From NCBI GenBank assembly GCA_023101725.1, contig JALJCO010007928.1, positions 372,001 to 436,000 on the forward strand: a stretch of 64,000 bases of DNA. The letters run 5' to 3'. Positions 1 through 11,100 of the stretch are shown here, in pieces. Every line of letters starts with the position of its first letter. Positions within the stretch are counted from its first letter, which is position 1. This DNA comes from Atherinomorus stipes (taxonomy: Eukaryota; Chordata; Actinopteri; Atheriniformes; Atherinidae). Position numbers and translations under genes: made by a program. The notes under the pieces were generated by a model, which made no database searches, was not told where the DNA came from, and worked only from the letters and a program-made list of their open reading frames with translations.

Positions 1-780
1 GCGAGACAGCGCCTCCTCGTGGCCTAACGGAGAAAAGGCCCAGAACCGCTCACATCAGATCCAACTGGCATTTGGACATAATAGAGCCAACTTTTATGAA
101 AAATATTAGGAGGAAATATGTGTTTATACAGCATGGGATACTATTTGTAACAGTTCTTTAACAGTAAAGTGGAGAAATTAAAGGGAAAAAGAAGAAATTT
201 TTCCCAGATGTTCTTCCAAAAGAAGTGAAAATTATGTATTTTTTCTCAGTTTTTTTTTCCTTTTTTTTTTTTTTTTTTAAACATAGCTCATAAATATCGT
301 AATTTCTTTTCCTAATTACTTACAGAACTAAAAGGGGGGGGGGGCTCGCACCCCCGGGGGGCGCGGCGGGACGCGGGGGGGGGGGCGGGGAGCGGGCGGA
401 CGGGCCCCCGGGGGGGGGGGGGGAGGGGGGGGGGGAAAGGGGGGGGGAGGGGGGGGGGGTTGGGGGCAGGGGGAAGGGGAGGGAGGGAAAAACGGCATGG
501 GAGGAGAATAAGAGTGGGGAAGAATATTAATACATTTAACTTTAAAACATAATTAGTTACAGAACCTAAAACTACATGAAAGCTGGGGAAAGGAAGAAAA
601 AAAAAAAAAAAAAAAAAAAAACTATGCTAGGCCCTTTTTTTTTTTTTCCCCTTCCCCTCACTTCAGGTACCACCTCAGAAATTCTCTCCAAATACCACCT
701 TAATGACTGACAATAAAATACAGCAGAAAACTTTTTTTTTTTTTCTTTAATTAGGCAAGCGTCAGACAGCGTCAGTTAGG
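1..780. other. Low-complexity left edge, no gene seen
   Basis: AT-rich sequence with several homopolymer runs (T near 250-280, A near 598-620, T near 730-745) and the G-rich tract annotated separately at 331-482. No exon with homology and splice borders is visible on either strand. If aspm continues leftward this is intronic; that is inference. Confidence 0.5.
331..482. repeat. G-rich low-complexity tract, possible assembly artefact
   Basis: About 150 bases made almost only of G runs with scattered C and A, sitting abruptly in AT-rich DNA. Irregular G runs broken by single bases are typical of low-quality base calls near an assembly gap, but a real G-rich minisatellite is possible. Its G runs could in principle form quadruplex structures. 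Confidence 0.6.
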
Positions 781-3100
781 CCCATATTAAATTATTTAGG
801 CCCTGTTCCAATACCCACACATCCACCCTTGCACCCCTAGAATGGGCGCTTCCATTGAGGGTTCAAGTGCGTTGTGTGTCCCAATTCTCATAGGCCGAAG
901 TCCACCCCCCCCCCCCTTTTGCGCTCTCAACCCACACTTCGGTGAAGTCCGCATCCATGCAGACTTCACCGAACCATATTGCCCATAATTCCTTGCTGCG
1001 TGTGACGTTTTGAACAATAAACGTGAAACATGTCCATGTTTGGTGAATGAAAAAAAAAAAAAAAAGCCATTTCAGATGCAAGTATTTAAATATTTCATCT
1101 TTTACTGCTGTGGGTGAAATAATTACTAAAGTTTGTCCTGTTACTTCGAAATATCCTTTGAATATTAAAATTCAAAGCATTTGAAAAATGAAAGTTATCA
1201 GTTTACTGACAAAAGTACCTATATTTAATTTTAAGTTAAAATGTATTTACATAGGCAAGTCCCATTGAGACCCAGCGTTTTTAGACAGAAAGACCTGTTT
1301 ACTTGATATACATGTTTATGGACATGTGGACATTCTATGCCAACAATAACAGTCACAGAGCAGATAATTTAATCATTATTATACATTTAGTTTATAATGT
1401 AACAGTTATTTAACCCTCTACTGGTGAAATTAAACAGCCACCTACATAGATTAGTTCAGTAATTTATTTACTAATTAAACACGTGGATTTCACAACATGT
1501 ATTTTACAAGAACAGATGAAATGAACTTTATTCTGTTTAGGCCTGAAAATGACGTCAGGAACAGAGATGAGGCAGAGTTTGGAAGCAGACATAAAATGAC
1601 GTGGTGAAAGATGATGGAGGAACCATCACTGTCCCAATTCTGCCTTTTTCCCGGATTTGCAACCTGCACACTCCAACCCTTAATGTGCACTTTTACCAAC
1701 TGCACACTTCACACAGGACCTTATTGTTGAGTGGTGGCAGCAATCACTAAAAAAGGGATTTGTTACCAGAATTGACATTTAAATTTTCACACCCCTCAGC
1801 AAAGTCCTGATAACACTGAGGGGTTCAAGACTATTTGGTTGCTTAAATACTTTAATTTTACCTTAATATACCACAAAGAGATTTTACTATAGACAGATTT
1901 TTTTGTCCTTTTTTTCTCTCGTCACATTCTCACCTGTATGATTTGGTAATTACTTTATCACCTAAAAACTACATGATGGGTGAATTCAATTTTCTTTATT
2001 TTTTGCCGTGGTGCCAACACATGGAGGGGAGTAGATTAAAGTTTACTTGAGCTAGTGAAACTTTTATAAGCAGTCAGGATATTCAATTAAAAAGTTGTTA
2101 AGTTGCACTTCTGGAGTGCTGCTGCACGCTCATGATAAGGCAGGGAGGTTTCTGTTCCTGCTCCAAGCAGAAACACCAAACAGAACATGAGCCGATAACA
2201 AAACATCCCTTTAATTACTGTGGATTTCACTAAACTGCAACTCTTTTCTAAGGAAAGTCTCCATCTAATGCCCAATTCCAATTCCTTTTTTCATTTCGGC
2301 CTAATCATCCATTAGAGCAGTTTTGGGAAGGGGCGAAAATACTGGTTAGCTGATTGGATAAGGCATCTGTCTATCACAACCTATGTTGGTGATAGACGGG
2401 CCAAATCAACCAATCAGATCAACGAGGCATATGACCTACTAAGAGCGATGACAAAAACAACCACAAGCCAGGCTACTCTTGCTGCTGCCGGCAATGGCTC
2501 GTTAGCTCAGCAAACAAGAAACATGTCGGCAGTAATTCCGACAAAACTTGAGCAATAGCCACGCTGATGCTAGTTTCATCTGCTGAAGCCGCCACGTTGT
2601 TTAGACTGAACTGTCGCATCACACCCTAACCTGCCTCAAAGCCAACGCTGATTGGACGTTTGTTTTGTGAATTGCTCCAAATTCACTTCAACGGAAAGTA
2701 GCCGGACTGATCAGCAAATGAAAACCTGAAGCTCGCGAGATCAAGATGGTCTCACGAGGCTATATCCCTACCCCTTCCCCATTGAATTATTCTCCTAAAA
2801 AAATAGGACAACCCCTCGTAAGAAATAGGACAACCCTTCGTAAGAAATAGGACAACCCTTCGAAATCTCCATGCGTCACCAACAACCATCCGTGGCGCAG
2901 TAAACTGACATCACGGCCCTTTCCGGAAGAGTTTGCAGTGCTGTCTGCAGCATTGAATTGTCAATAAAGATTTGCTACAAAAAAAAAAAAAAAAAAGCCT
3001 TTAGCAGCAGTAATCTCCCTTTCCTGGGCATTTGGTTTATTTTTTCAGCTGTGGGCCCAAAAAACGCAAGAATGAAAGGAAAAGACGCCTTTAACTCAAG
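781..3100. other. Transposon-derived non-coding stretch
   Basis: No exon recognised. Near 795-1010 is a repeat-like stretch beginning with 'ggccctgttccaatacc'. A short tandem repeat is at 2801-2862. The remainder is AT-rich DNA without clear structure. It lies downstream of the last visible aspm exon and is probably aspm intron. Confidence 0.4.
2801..2862 (+). repeat. Three-copy 22-bp tandem repeat
   Basis: The unit beginning AAATAGGACAACCC recurs at 2801, 2823 and 2845 with a constant 22-base period and almost no divergence; the third copy is cut short. It is a minisatellite seed in non-coding DNA. Confidence 0.85.
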
Positions 3101-3101
3101 C

Positions 3102-3577
3102 TTAAAGACACACAACGGAACTTTCAGCAGTTTTCTCAGTGACGCGCCCCCTATCGGCAGCTAAACTAGCATCCATCTTGTTCGTACCTGTACTGTAAGC
3201 TCACTCCAGCCAGTAATAGACAGTCTTATCTTGACTCTTGTTCTGTCCCTTCCTCTGTTTCTTTTCCTCTCTTCCTCCGGTAATGTTTCCTTGCGTTTCT
3301 TTACCGAATTCGACATTATGCGCATTCAAAACACCCGCGATGTTGATCCCTGGTTTACATCCGGTTGCTAGTGAGTGACGCGGTGCTGCAGCCAATAGTC
3401 GGCTGCAACGTCACGGTCGCGTCCCGGATGGGAATCTTACATAGTGCTGTTTCTGAGCCCCGGGACGGCTCTGGGCACTGACAGCTCGAAAATGCGCATA
3501 ATGAATGTTGGTGTGACATCAAAACGAGTCAGAAACACAGATTTTTAAGGTCTAAAAGTTACGTTGTGTGTCTTTAA
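3102..3577. mobile_element. TTAA-flanked non-autonomous DNA element (MITE)
   Basis: The left end reads TTAAAGACACACAACGG (3102 onward) and the right end reads CCGTTGTGTGTCTTTAA-like sequence in inverse (GTTGTGTGTCTTTAA ending at 3577). The ends are inverted repeats bounded by TTAA, the target preferred by piggyBac-type transposases. No transposase is encoded. Assignment to piggyBac is inference from the TTAA target. Confidence 0.6.
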
Positions 3578-4736
3578 AGGGACATTGTGTAATTGCGAGC
3601 AGCTCCCTCGTACTTTTCATGCTGCGTTCGCGTGAAACCGGGCAGACAGGAGACTTCCGCTGCATGTAAAGTTATCACCAGCCTCTATGTGAAGACGTGG
3701 TCCGTCAGTTACAGTGACATCAGTCCACATCTGATTTGTTGTCATGGCGATGTATTGTTTTCCCTGACCCATGTTTTACAGTCTTTCGCTCGGCTTCATT
3801 GATTAAAATGACATCTGGTTTGTTACCAACGGCCGTCTGCCCGTGAACGCAGCATCAGTGAGACGCTGGTTTCTCCCCACTGTAGCGCGGTGACTTTTCA
3901 AACACATTACCTGGAACTGAGCTGAAAACTCCGGTGAGTTTCTGTGGTTTCCTACTGTCACGCTTGACATGCGGCAGCTCGCTTACTGACTGGTAAACGT
4001 CAGCGTGACCACATCACCCCTGTCCTGGCTAGCCTACACTGGCTCCCTGTGCCATTTCGAATTCAATACAAATCTCTCCTGCTTGTCTTTAAGGCGTTAC
4101 ATGATCTTGCCCCCCCTTATATTTCAGACTTATGTATCCGCTATGTCCCCCCTAGATCCTTAAGATCCTCATCTGCCAACTTGCTTGTTGAACCGTAGCC
4201 CCGTTATATAACAAAAGGTGGGAGAGCCTTCTCTGTGTTTGCCCCCCTCTCTGGAACGCTTTACCACCATCAATCAGGTCTGCTGAGTCCCTTGCTGCTT
4301 TTAAAACATTACTGAAAACATTTCTATTTCACAAAGCCTTTGGTACTTAGCTCCTAATAGTCTTTTAGTTTGATTTATTATTTTTCATATTTGTTTTTAT
4401 TGTTTTTAGATTCTTCTGCTGTTTATCTTTTATTTTTTATTATGTCTTATTGTTGTAAGGCACCTTGATCTGTCTTTGTCAGTGTAAGAGTGCTTTAGAA
4501 ATAAAGTGAACTTGAACTTGAACTTCTCCTGAACGTAAAAAACATGGCGATACGACATGGCAGCCCCCACTGAGCCGACCCGCTCGATGTATAAATGAAT
4601 GATACGGTGAATTTAGAACTTAGAGGAGCACTTCAGTTTGTTGATGGGAGTGATTACTGATTAATGAAAAAACACTTTTGAACCAAATCAGTTTTTGTGA
4701 ATAAATAACAGGAGAACTTACACAATATCCCTTTAA
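3574..4736. mobile_element. Second TTAA-flanked element sharing a TTAA with its neighbour
   Basis: The left end is TTAAAGGGACATTGTGTAA at 3574 and the right end is the inverse, TTACACAATATCCCTTTAA, ending at 4736. The TTAA at 3574-3577 is also the right border of the preceding element, so the two stand back to back. An L2-like LINE tail (4005-4526) has inserted inside this one. Confidence 0.6.
4005..4526 (+). mobile_element. L2/CR1-like LINE 3' end
   Basis: The forward strand encodes a broken C-terminal piece of a non-LTR retrotransposon polymerase. The motif LHWLPVPFRIQYK is followed by KALHDLAPPYISDL, which is characteristic of the polyprotein tail of fish L2-type LINEs. It ends in short tandem copies of a TTGAACT-like unit near 4510-4526, the microsatellite type of tail used by this group. 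It is 5' truncated and contains stops, so it is dead. Confidence 0.75.
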
Positions 4737-5160
4737 CATTACAGACATGAACAGATGCACGCAACATTACAAAACTAGCAATTTTTTTCACATTTGTAAT
4801 AAAACTGTAAAAAACTGTCTGAAAAACGCTTTCACATGAAAGCGACCTTAAAATAGCATTTTTTTTAGATATTTACAAAAAAATACATGTGTGTGTTTCT
4901 TTGGCTGCTGCTGATTTCCTTGCCATTTCACATGAAATTGTGGATAATGTCATACCACTTGTTTTCTAGTGTACCCCTGGAAAATCTCTGTTTCATGGGC
5001 CAGATAGTCCTACCACTTCCCCCTCCCTTTCAGTCTGAACCAGAATCAGGATTTCACTACCCCTTCACATGAACGCACAAAACGAAGGGTTAGGGCATAT
5101 TCACCCAATATCCCTCAACTTTCTGCAGAATTTGGCATAAAAAAAAAACTGTAATGTTAC

Positions 5161-8100
5161 CATCTTTGTAAAGATGAGGCACTCTGGCGTGTCTGAACTC
5201 TGCAGCGATGTCTGGGTTCCAGAGCAGCCGCTGGAGGATGAACATCGCCAGACCCAAGACGTCACTGTTGCTCTCGAGCGAGATCAACTCCCCGAAGATC
5301 GTCTGAGGGGGACAAGCAACGTTAGGATTTAGAAGACAAATTATAACAGTGGAAAAAGATAAAGGATAACAGATTAGAAAATCATTCATTCAGTCAATTA
5401 TTTTCAGGGTCGCAGGGGTTCTGAAGTCTATCCCAGCTATTATCAGGCGAGAGGCAGGTACACCCTGGACAGGTCACCAGTCTGTCAGCGGGCCAACACA
5501 AAGAGACATTCACACTCACATTCACTCCTAGGGGCAATTTAGAGTGTTCAATTGACCAAACATGCGTGTCTTTTAGGGCTTTAATATATATTTGAATATT
5601 AATAAAAACATGAGATTCGGATGTGAAAATTTATATTTGAATATTAAAAAGGTACAGTATGTAATCTTGAATTACTGACATCTAGTGGTAAAGATGGGTA
5701 CTTAAAAGAGATGTTTTCTTTCAAAAGACTTCATATTCCAAGCACTGTTGTGAATGTACGGTAGAAGTTAGTGGCCAAATTCTCCCAGACATAAAGATGT
5801 TTCCATCTGTGAGTGGATCCAGTTGTCTCAGGAGTAGCTATGACTGTACTATGAGTAACTGCTTTTAATGTCTTTTAAGACAGTACCTATCCCAAACAGT
5901 GCTCTAACTCCCATTAAACAAAGCTGGTACAGCAGTTTTAAAGTTCAGAGGGTTCTTACTTCACATAAATTGTTTTGTCCATTCAAGGTCACCATAGTAA
6001 AAATGGTGGAGCAAATATAGCCCATTACATTAGTTCTACATTTGCTACACTGGTTTGATTTTAGGCCGACTGTTTCAAGTTGTGTCATGTTTATTACAGC
6101 TTGCTCAGAGCATTCAATGTTCGTTAATTTCATTTTAATTTGTTGGGACCTTTAATTGCTTGCACAAGTTAGGGAGATGGGGAGGGGGGTCCTGCAGGGA
6201 GTTCATTTTGTAAGGTCCTGGGCATTGTTAAAGATGTTAATATTGAAAAAAAAACAAAAAAACAATACATATAAGCAGGCGTGTCTTCTATTAGTTTGTC
6301 CCCCTGTTGGCATATACTCAAATGGACATTCGAATTGTGTTAATTTTAGAGCAAATATTCAAACGTCATTTTGGAGCAATTTTGACAGCCCTAATGTCTT
6401 TGAACGGTGGGAGGATGCCAGAGTACCCGGGGAGAACCCACACATACACGGGGAGAACATGCAAACTCCATACAGGAAGGCCACTGTTGAAATTGTTTGA
6501 ACCCCATCCCCAGCTGGGACTTGAACTTGCAAAACCTTCTTACTGTGAGCTTATGATGCTAACCACTAGGGGTGGGGAAAAAAAAAATAGCAATACACTG
6601 AAATATCACAATATTTTCATATGTTAACATCATATCGATATTTAAAAATGTAGTAATCTATTTTACTAACGAAATCTCACAAGATTTTATTGTTCTGCTA
6701 TGAAATCACGCGAGATTTCATAGTTCTGTTACAAAATCTCGCAAGATTTCGTGAGTAAAATGGATCGATACTGACAATATGATATCGGCATATGAAAATA
6801 TTGCAATATTTCAGCGTATTGATATTTTTTCCCACCCTTACTAACCACACCACCACTGTCCAGCCCTTAGAAAGCAAAAGAGAGCATTTAAAATACCTCC
6901 AGGCCGATCCGCAACCACAACGGATTGTACGACAGGAGCCAGTTCAGGACTTTTTTGCGTTCACCTGACAAAGAAATAAAAGAAAATAACTTTCAGGAGC
7001 ACCGATCTGAAATTAAAAGCACTGAAAACTGCGACACCACCAGACTCTTACCGATGTCCTTCCAGAGGTGACGGTCTTTCCGGATGAGCAGCCTTTGTGC
7101 CTCCACCTCCAGTTCCAGCCTCTGAATGGCCTTGACCATGGCCTCAGAGGTGAACAACTGGCAGGCAGCGCGACGAAGGCGGTTCAGCTTCCGTCTGGCC
7201 GTGTAGGTGCTGAAAGACATCTCCTCCTTGGTGGGAGCTTTAGGTACGCTGAACTTGTCATCATTGCCCATCGCGAGAGATACAGCACTGACTACACAGA
7301 ACAGACAAGGAATAAGCACTCACACACCACAAGCTGCCACAAAAAACTCCCAGAGAGAGTTCGGTGTGCGTTACCTTTAGCAACTTCAGTGTTTACTTTA
7401 AAATCATCGGGTGTAAGGACGTAGTTGATCCACCAGGTGAATCCTCTCTCCTGCTTCTCAATCCACCTCTCATCATAGAACATGTTCTTGGCAGCGAACG
7501 GCATTGGATGTCTGGGCAAAGCTAAAAGAACAGACGGTAAATTCAAACTAAAAGGATACAAAAGTAAAATACCCTTTCATTGGTCACAAAGCTTTTCCAC
7601 CATTAAGTACCCGTTCGTGTCGGCTTGACGAAGGTCAGCTTCGACTGCGCTACAGCAACCACTTTCGCAACCTTCCCAGATGGAGCACCACATGTCCTCA
7701 GGGATGAAGTACCTGTCAGTGATGGAAATGGTTTAATTTAGCACAAAGTGCGTCCGGAAACGGTCAAAAACTTCTTAATTATGTCACATGCTGGGTCCCA
7801 CAAGTGGACTTGAGATCTTACCCCGTGTGATAGCTTTGGAGCTTGATTGTTTAGCCTGGGAAAGAACTACAGACCGACTAGTCCTGACAGACGATGATGT
7901 CACAGACCGGGTTGAGGCTGATGGAAAAGGAAAAAAAAAAAAACTTAACGCAGTCATCTCTCATCTAAATCTGCAGCAACAACTTGCTATGTTTAAGCAA
8001 ACACTGATTTGGCACCGATTGCCTTTCTGAATAGCAAAAAGGTAGCAGCTGAGACCTCGTAGACTTAGAGAGCAACTCCTTCACAAGAGCCCTGTCTTGC

Positions 8101-11100
8101 TGTAACGACCTCACCTGTACCGAGTAGAGTTGTTCCGATACGGATACCAGTATTGGAAATGTCTCCGATACCGCCACAAATGCTGGTATCAGCAAGTACT
8201 GGAGTTCAGGCATCGATTAGATACCACATCATTTATTAGAATAGAAATCTATTAACACCTCTGACACAGTTCTTCACCATCAGGGTTCCCACTCTTTTTT
8301 TCCAGGACATTTTCAGGACTTTTCCAGCTGCTACAGTTTGAGTCAAGTTATCACAACGTAGACAAATCCAACCCAAGCTTTGGAGAAGTGTTCTTCAATT
8401 GTAGCTTATATCTTTTACTGCGATGACGAAGGAAAAGAAGAAGAACCGGAAGAAGCAGAAGAAGACAGACGCAGAAGAAGAAATGTCCGCTAATAATAAT
8501 AATTTTCTCACCTGTTGCTCCCTGTCGCTGTGGTGCAGTTTTCTTCCGGACCGATCTCAGGGACTCGGTTTTTCCGGCCACCACTCTGCTCCTTTTGACC
8601 CGCTCAGATTTCCCAGCATCCTCAGCCTTGCCATCACATTTCAAATACTCTTCACTCTTCCTCTTTTTGTTCTTTCCCACCACATGAACAGGGAACAAGT
8701 CTTCCTGAACGGAGGGAGGTGCACCGTCAGTCGGGGAATGCTCAGACTCACAGGAGGCCGAGTTCACGACTGGAGGAGAGCTGATGGTAAAAGTGAGGGG
8801 AGCAGGGACTGATGGGGGTGGGGAGGTGAAAGAGAAATGGGAGGGAAGGACATGTGGAGAGGAGGACACTGGGAAGGCGACTGGCGCTGGTGAGCCATGG
8901 AGCCTTGAAGTCGGGCTGGAAGAGGTGAACTCGCTCACGGTGGCTCCTGCATCCACGTGGATGACTGGAAGGCTCGGCGTGTCTGGTCCAGACTCACACG
9001 GACTGCTGCTGTCCGAGAGTTCAAGAGTTTTTTCTAAGAGTCGTCGCCGGGACTTCTTCATTTTCCTCCCTCCAGGACTGATCACCTCCACCGGTGCTTT
9101 GCTCTTAGTCACTGTGACAGACGTAAACGAGGCCTTTTTTACCTTCTCTGTAACTTTCTCCTCTGAAACATTATTTTTACTGACAAAGAAAGTGAGTCTT
9201 TGCTCGTTGGACTGGGACAGCTCTGGGCTGTCGGGTAATGCTTTGAGGGCGTCCCCGTCACTTCCAAGTTTTCCACTCCTAGACTCCAGCGAATCGGAAA
9301 ACTCGCAGCTTGAACTTGTGTTACTATGGCTCAGGTCAGAGCCAATAAGGGCCAGAGCATCTATCAAAGACAAAGCCGGGGTTTCAGTCAGACGGTCCGA
9401 ATCAACACCAGCTGGCTTTGCCATGGCTGAAGCTGGGCTCTCTGACTTGATACGAGGCATCAGCTTCTTGAACATCTCAGGCGTCCCGATGGGCGACAGC
9501 GTCCTGTTGAGCATTCTGGTGAGATCTTTGTTTTCAGGCTTTTCTGCCAAAGTGTCTGGACTGGCAGACATGTTGCCCGAGTCCATTAACCATGCGGCCG
9601 GGACGAGCAGAACAGGAGAGTTCTCCTGAACAGGACGGAGAGTCTCCTGATCTGACAAAGCCAGAGACTGAAGCCTCTGCTTGGGGTTTAAATCCTTGTT
9701 CTCTGATTTCAGAGGGGGCGCATCAATCAGGCCGGGCTTCATGACGGATCTCTCCCTCACAGCTCTTCCTGCGTTAAGCGAAGCGAGGGGGCTGCGGGGT
9801 TTGTCCCGCTTGTACTGCGGCTTTCGGGACACTTGGAAGGTTTTATTGGCGGCCATCTTCAGTGGAGGCTCCGTTTTCTTTTTCCTTGGTACAGCCACTT
9901 TTTCACCTTCTCTCTTGTTTTTGATTGTGTCCCATAAGCTCTTCTGAAACACAATTCAAAGAGGCATGTGAATTTAAGCAGACTTTGAGTTTAATAAATG
10001 AGACTCAATTATTTGGAAAACATGTCATGTTATTTAGAAATACAAGATTTAATCAAAACCTTGCTTGGTATGCTGTGTGCAAAGAAAAGACATTTTCTGG
10101 GGGGAAAATGGCTTGAAATTACTTTAAAGAATAAATGCAAATCTAAAATGACCCCAAATGACATTCTATGAAGAATTTAATTGTAATTTACTTAACTTCT
10201 ATTTTTCCAGTAAAGTCCCATTGAGATTAAAAACCTCCTTTTCAAGAGAGTCCTGGCCAAGAAAATTGTACATTCAGAACTGTAAACCTCTTTAATAATA
10301 CCAACTGGCGTTATATTATAGATCACTGGAAACCTACCTTTACAACAATGTATAACTTGAAAAGATGGTGCTTCTACAGAATAAGCAACACAACTAAACA
10401 TTTAGGGCTGCCACAAACGATTATTTTGATAACCGACGAGTCCCCAATTTATTTTGGCGATTAGTCGACTAATTATATACTAAAAATTGTAGCATATCTA
10501 AATATATACATACATATACAGTACCAGTCAAATTTGGACACACTTTCCCACTTAATCTAATACATACATTTGTCCTTAAAATTACTCATACCCTCCAATT
10601 AAAGAAAAGGCTAAATTCACAATCATGATATAAATAACAGGAAATTAAAGAGGCTAATAATAAATAAAAATGTACAAAATCATAATTTAATTATATAAAA
10701 TATTTCTTTTGAATTATGGTTGAAAATGATAAAAAAAAAATTAAATTAATTAAAAAATGCCCTGGACACATAAGAGCACATTTACCAAGAACAGTGCACA
10801 AACATACCTGTCAGCGGGTGCAGAAGTCTTTTTGAACATTACAGAAAATACCTGATTGCAGTGATTGCCTCAAAGTGTTGCTAAACAAAATTTTAGCTCT
10901 GGAGCCCCATTATGCTTATTTACTTGTTTTATTTGTCGTCAGTTTGCTTTTAACATTTCTGTTGAACCATAATTCAAAATCAGTGTCACGATTCAGAAAA
11001 TGTTTATTTATCACCACTTGTCATCAATTTCAGCTTATTTCACTGACAGCTGATTTTTTCCTTTCTGTAATTGGAGGGTAGGAATAACTGAAGACTTTGT

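Noticed and set aside
2801..2862. CRISPR-like regular repeat
   Set aside because: Direct tandem units without spacers in a vertebrate genome; a small minisatellite.
8423..9629. Long plus-strand open frames (129 and 281 codons)
   Set aside because: They are antisense to aspm exon 3, whose frame is conserved and spliced. The forward frames show no homology.
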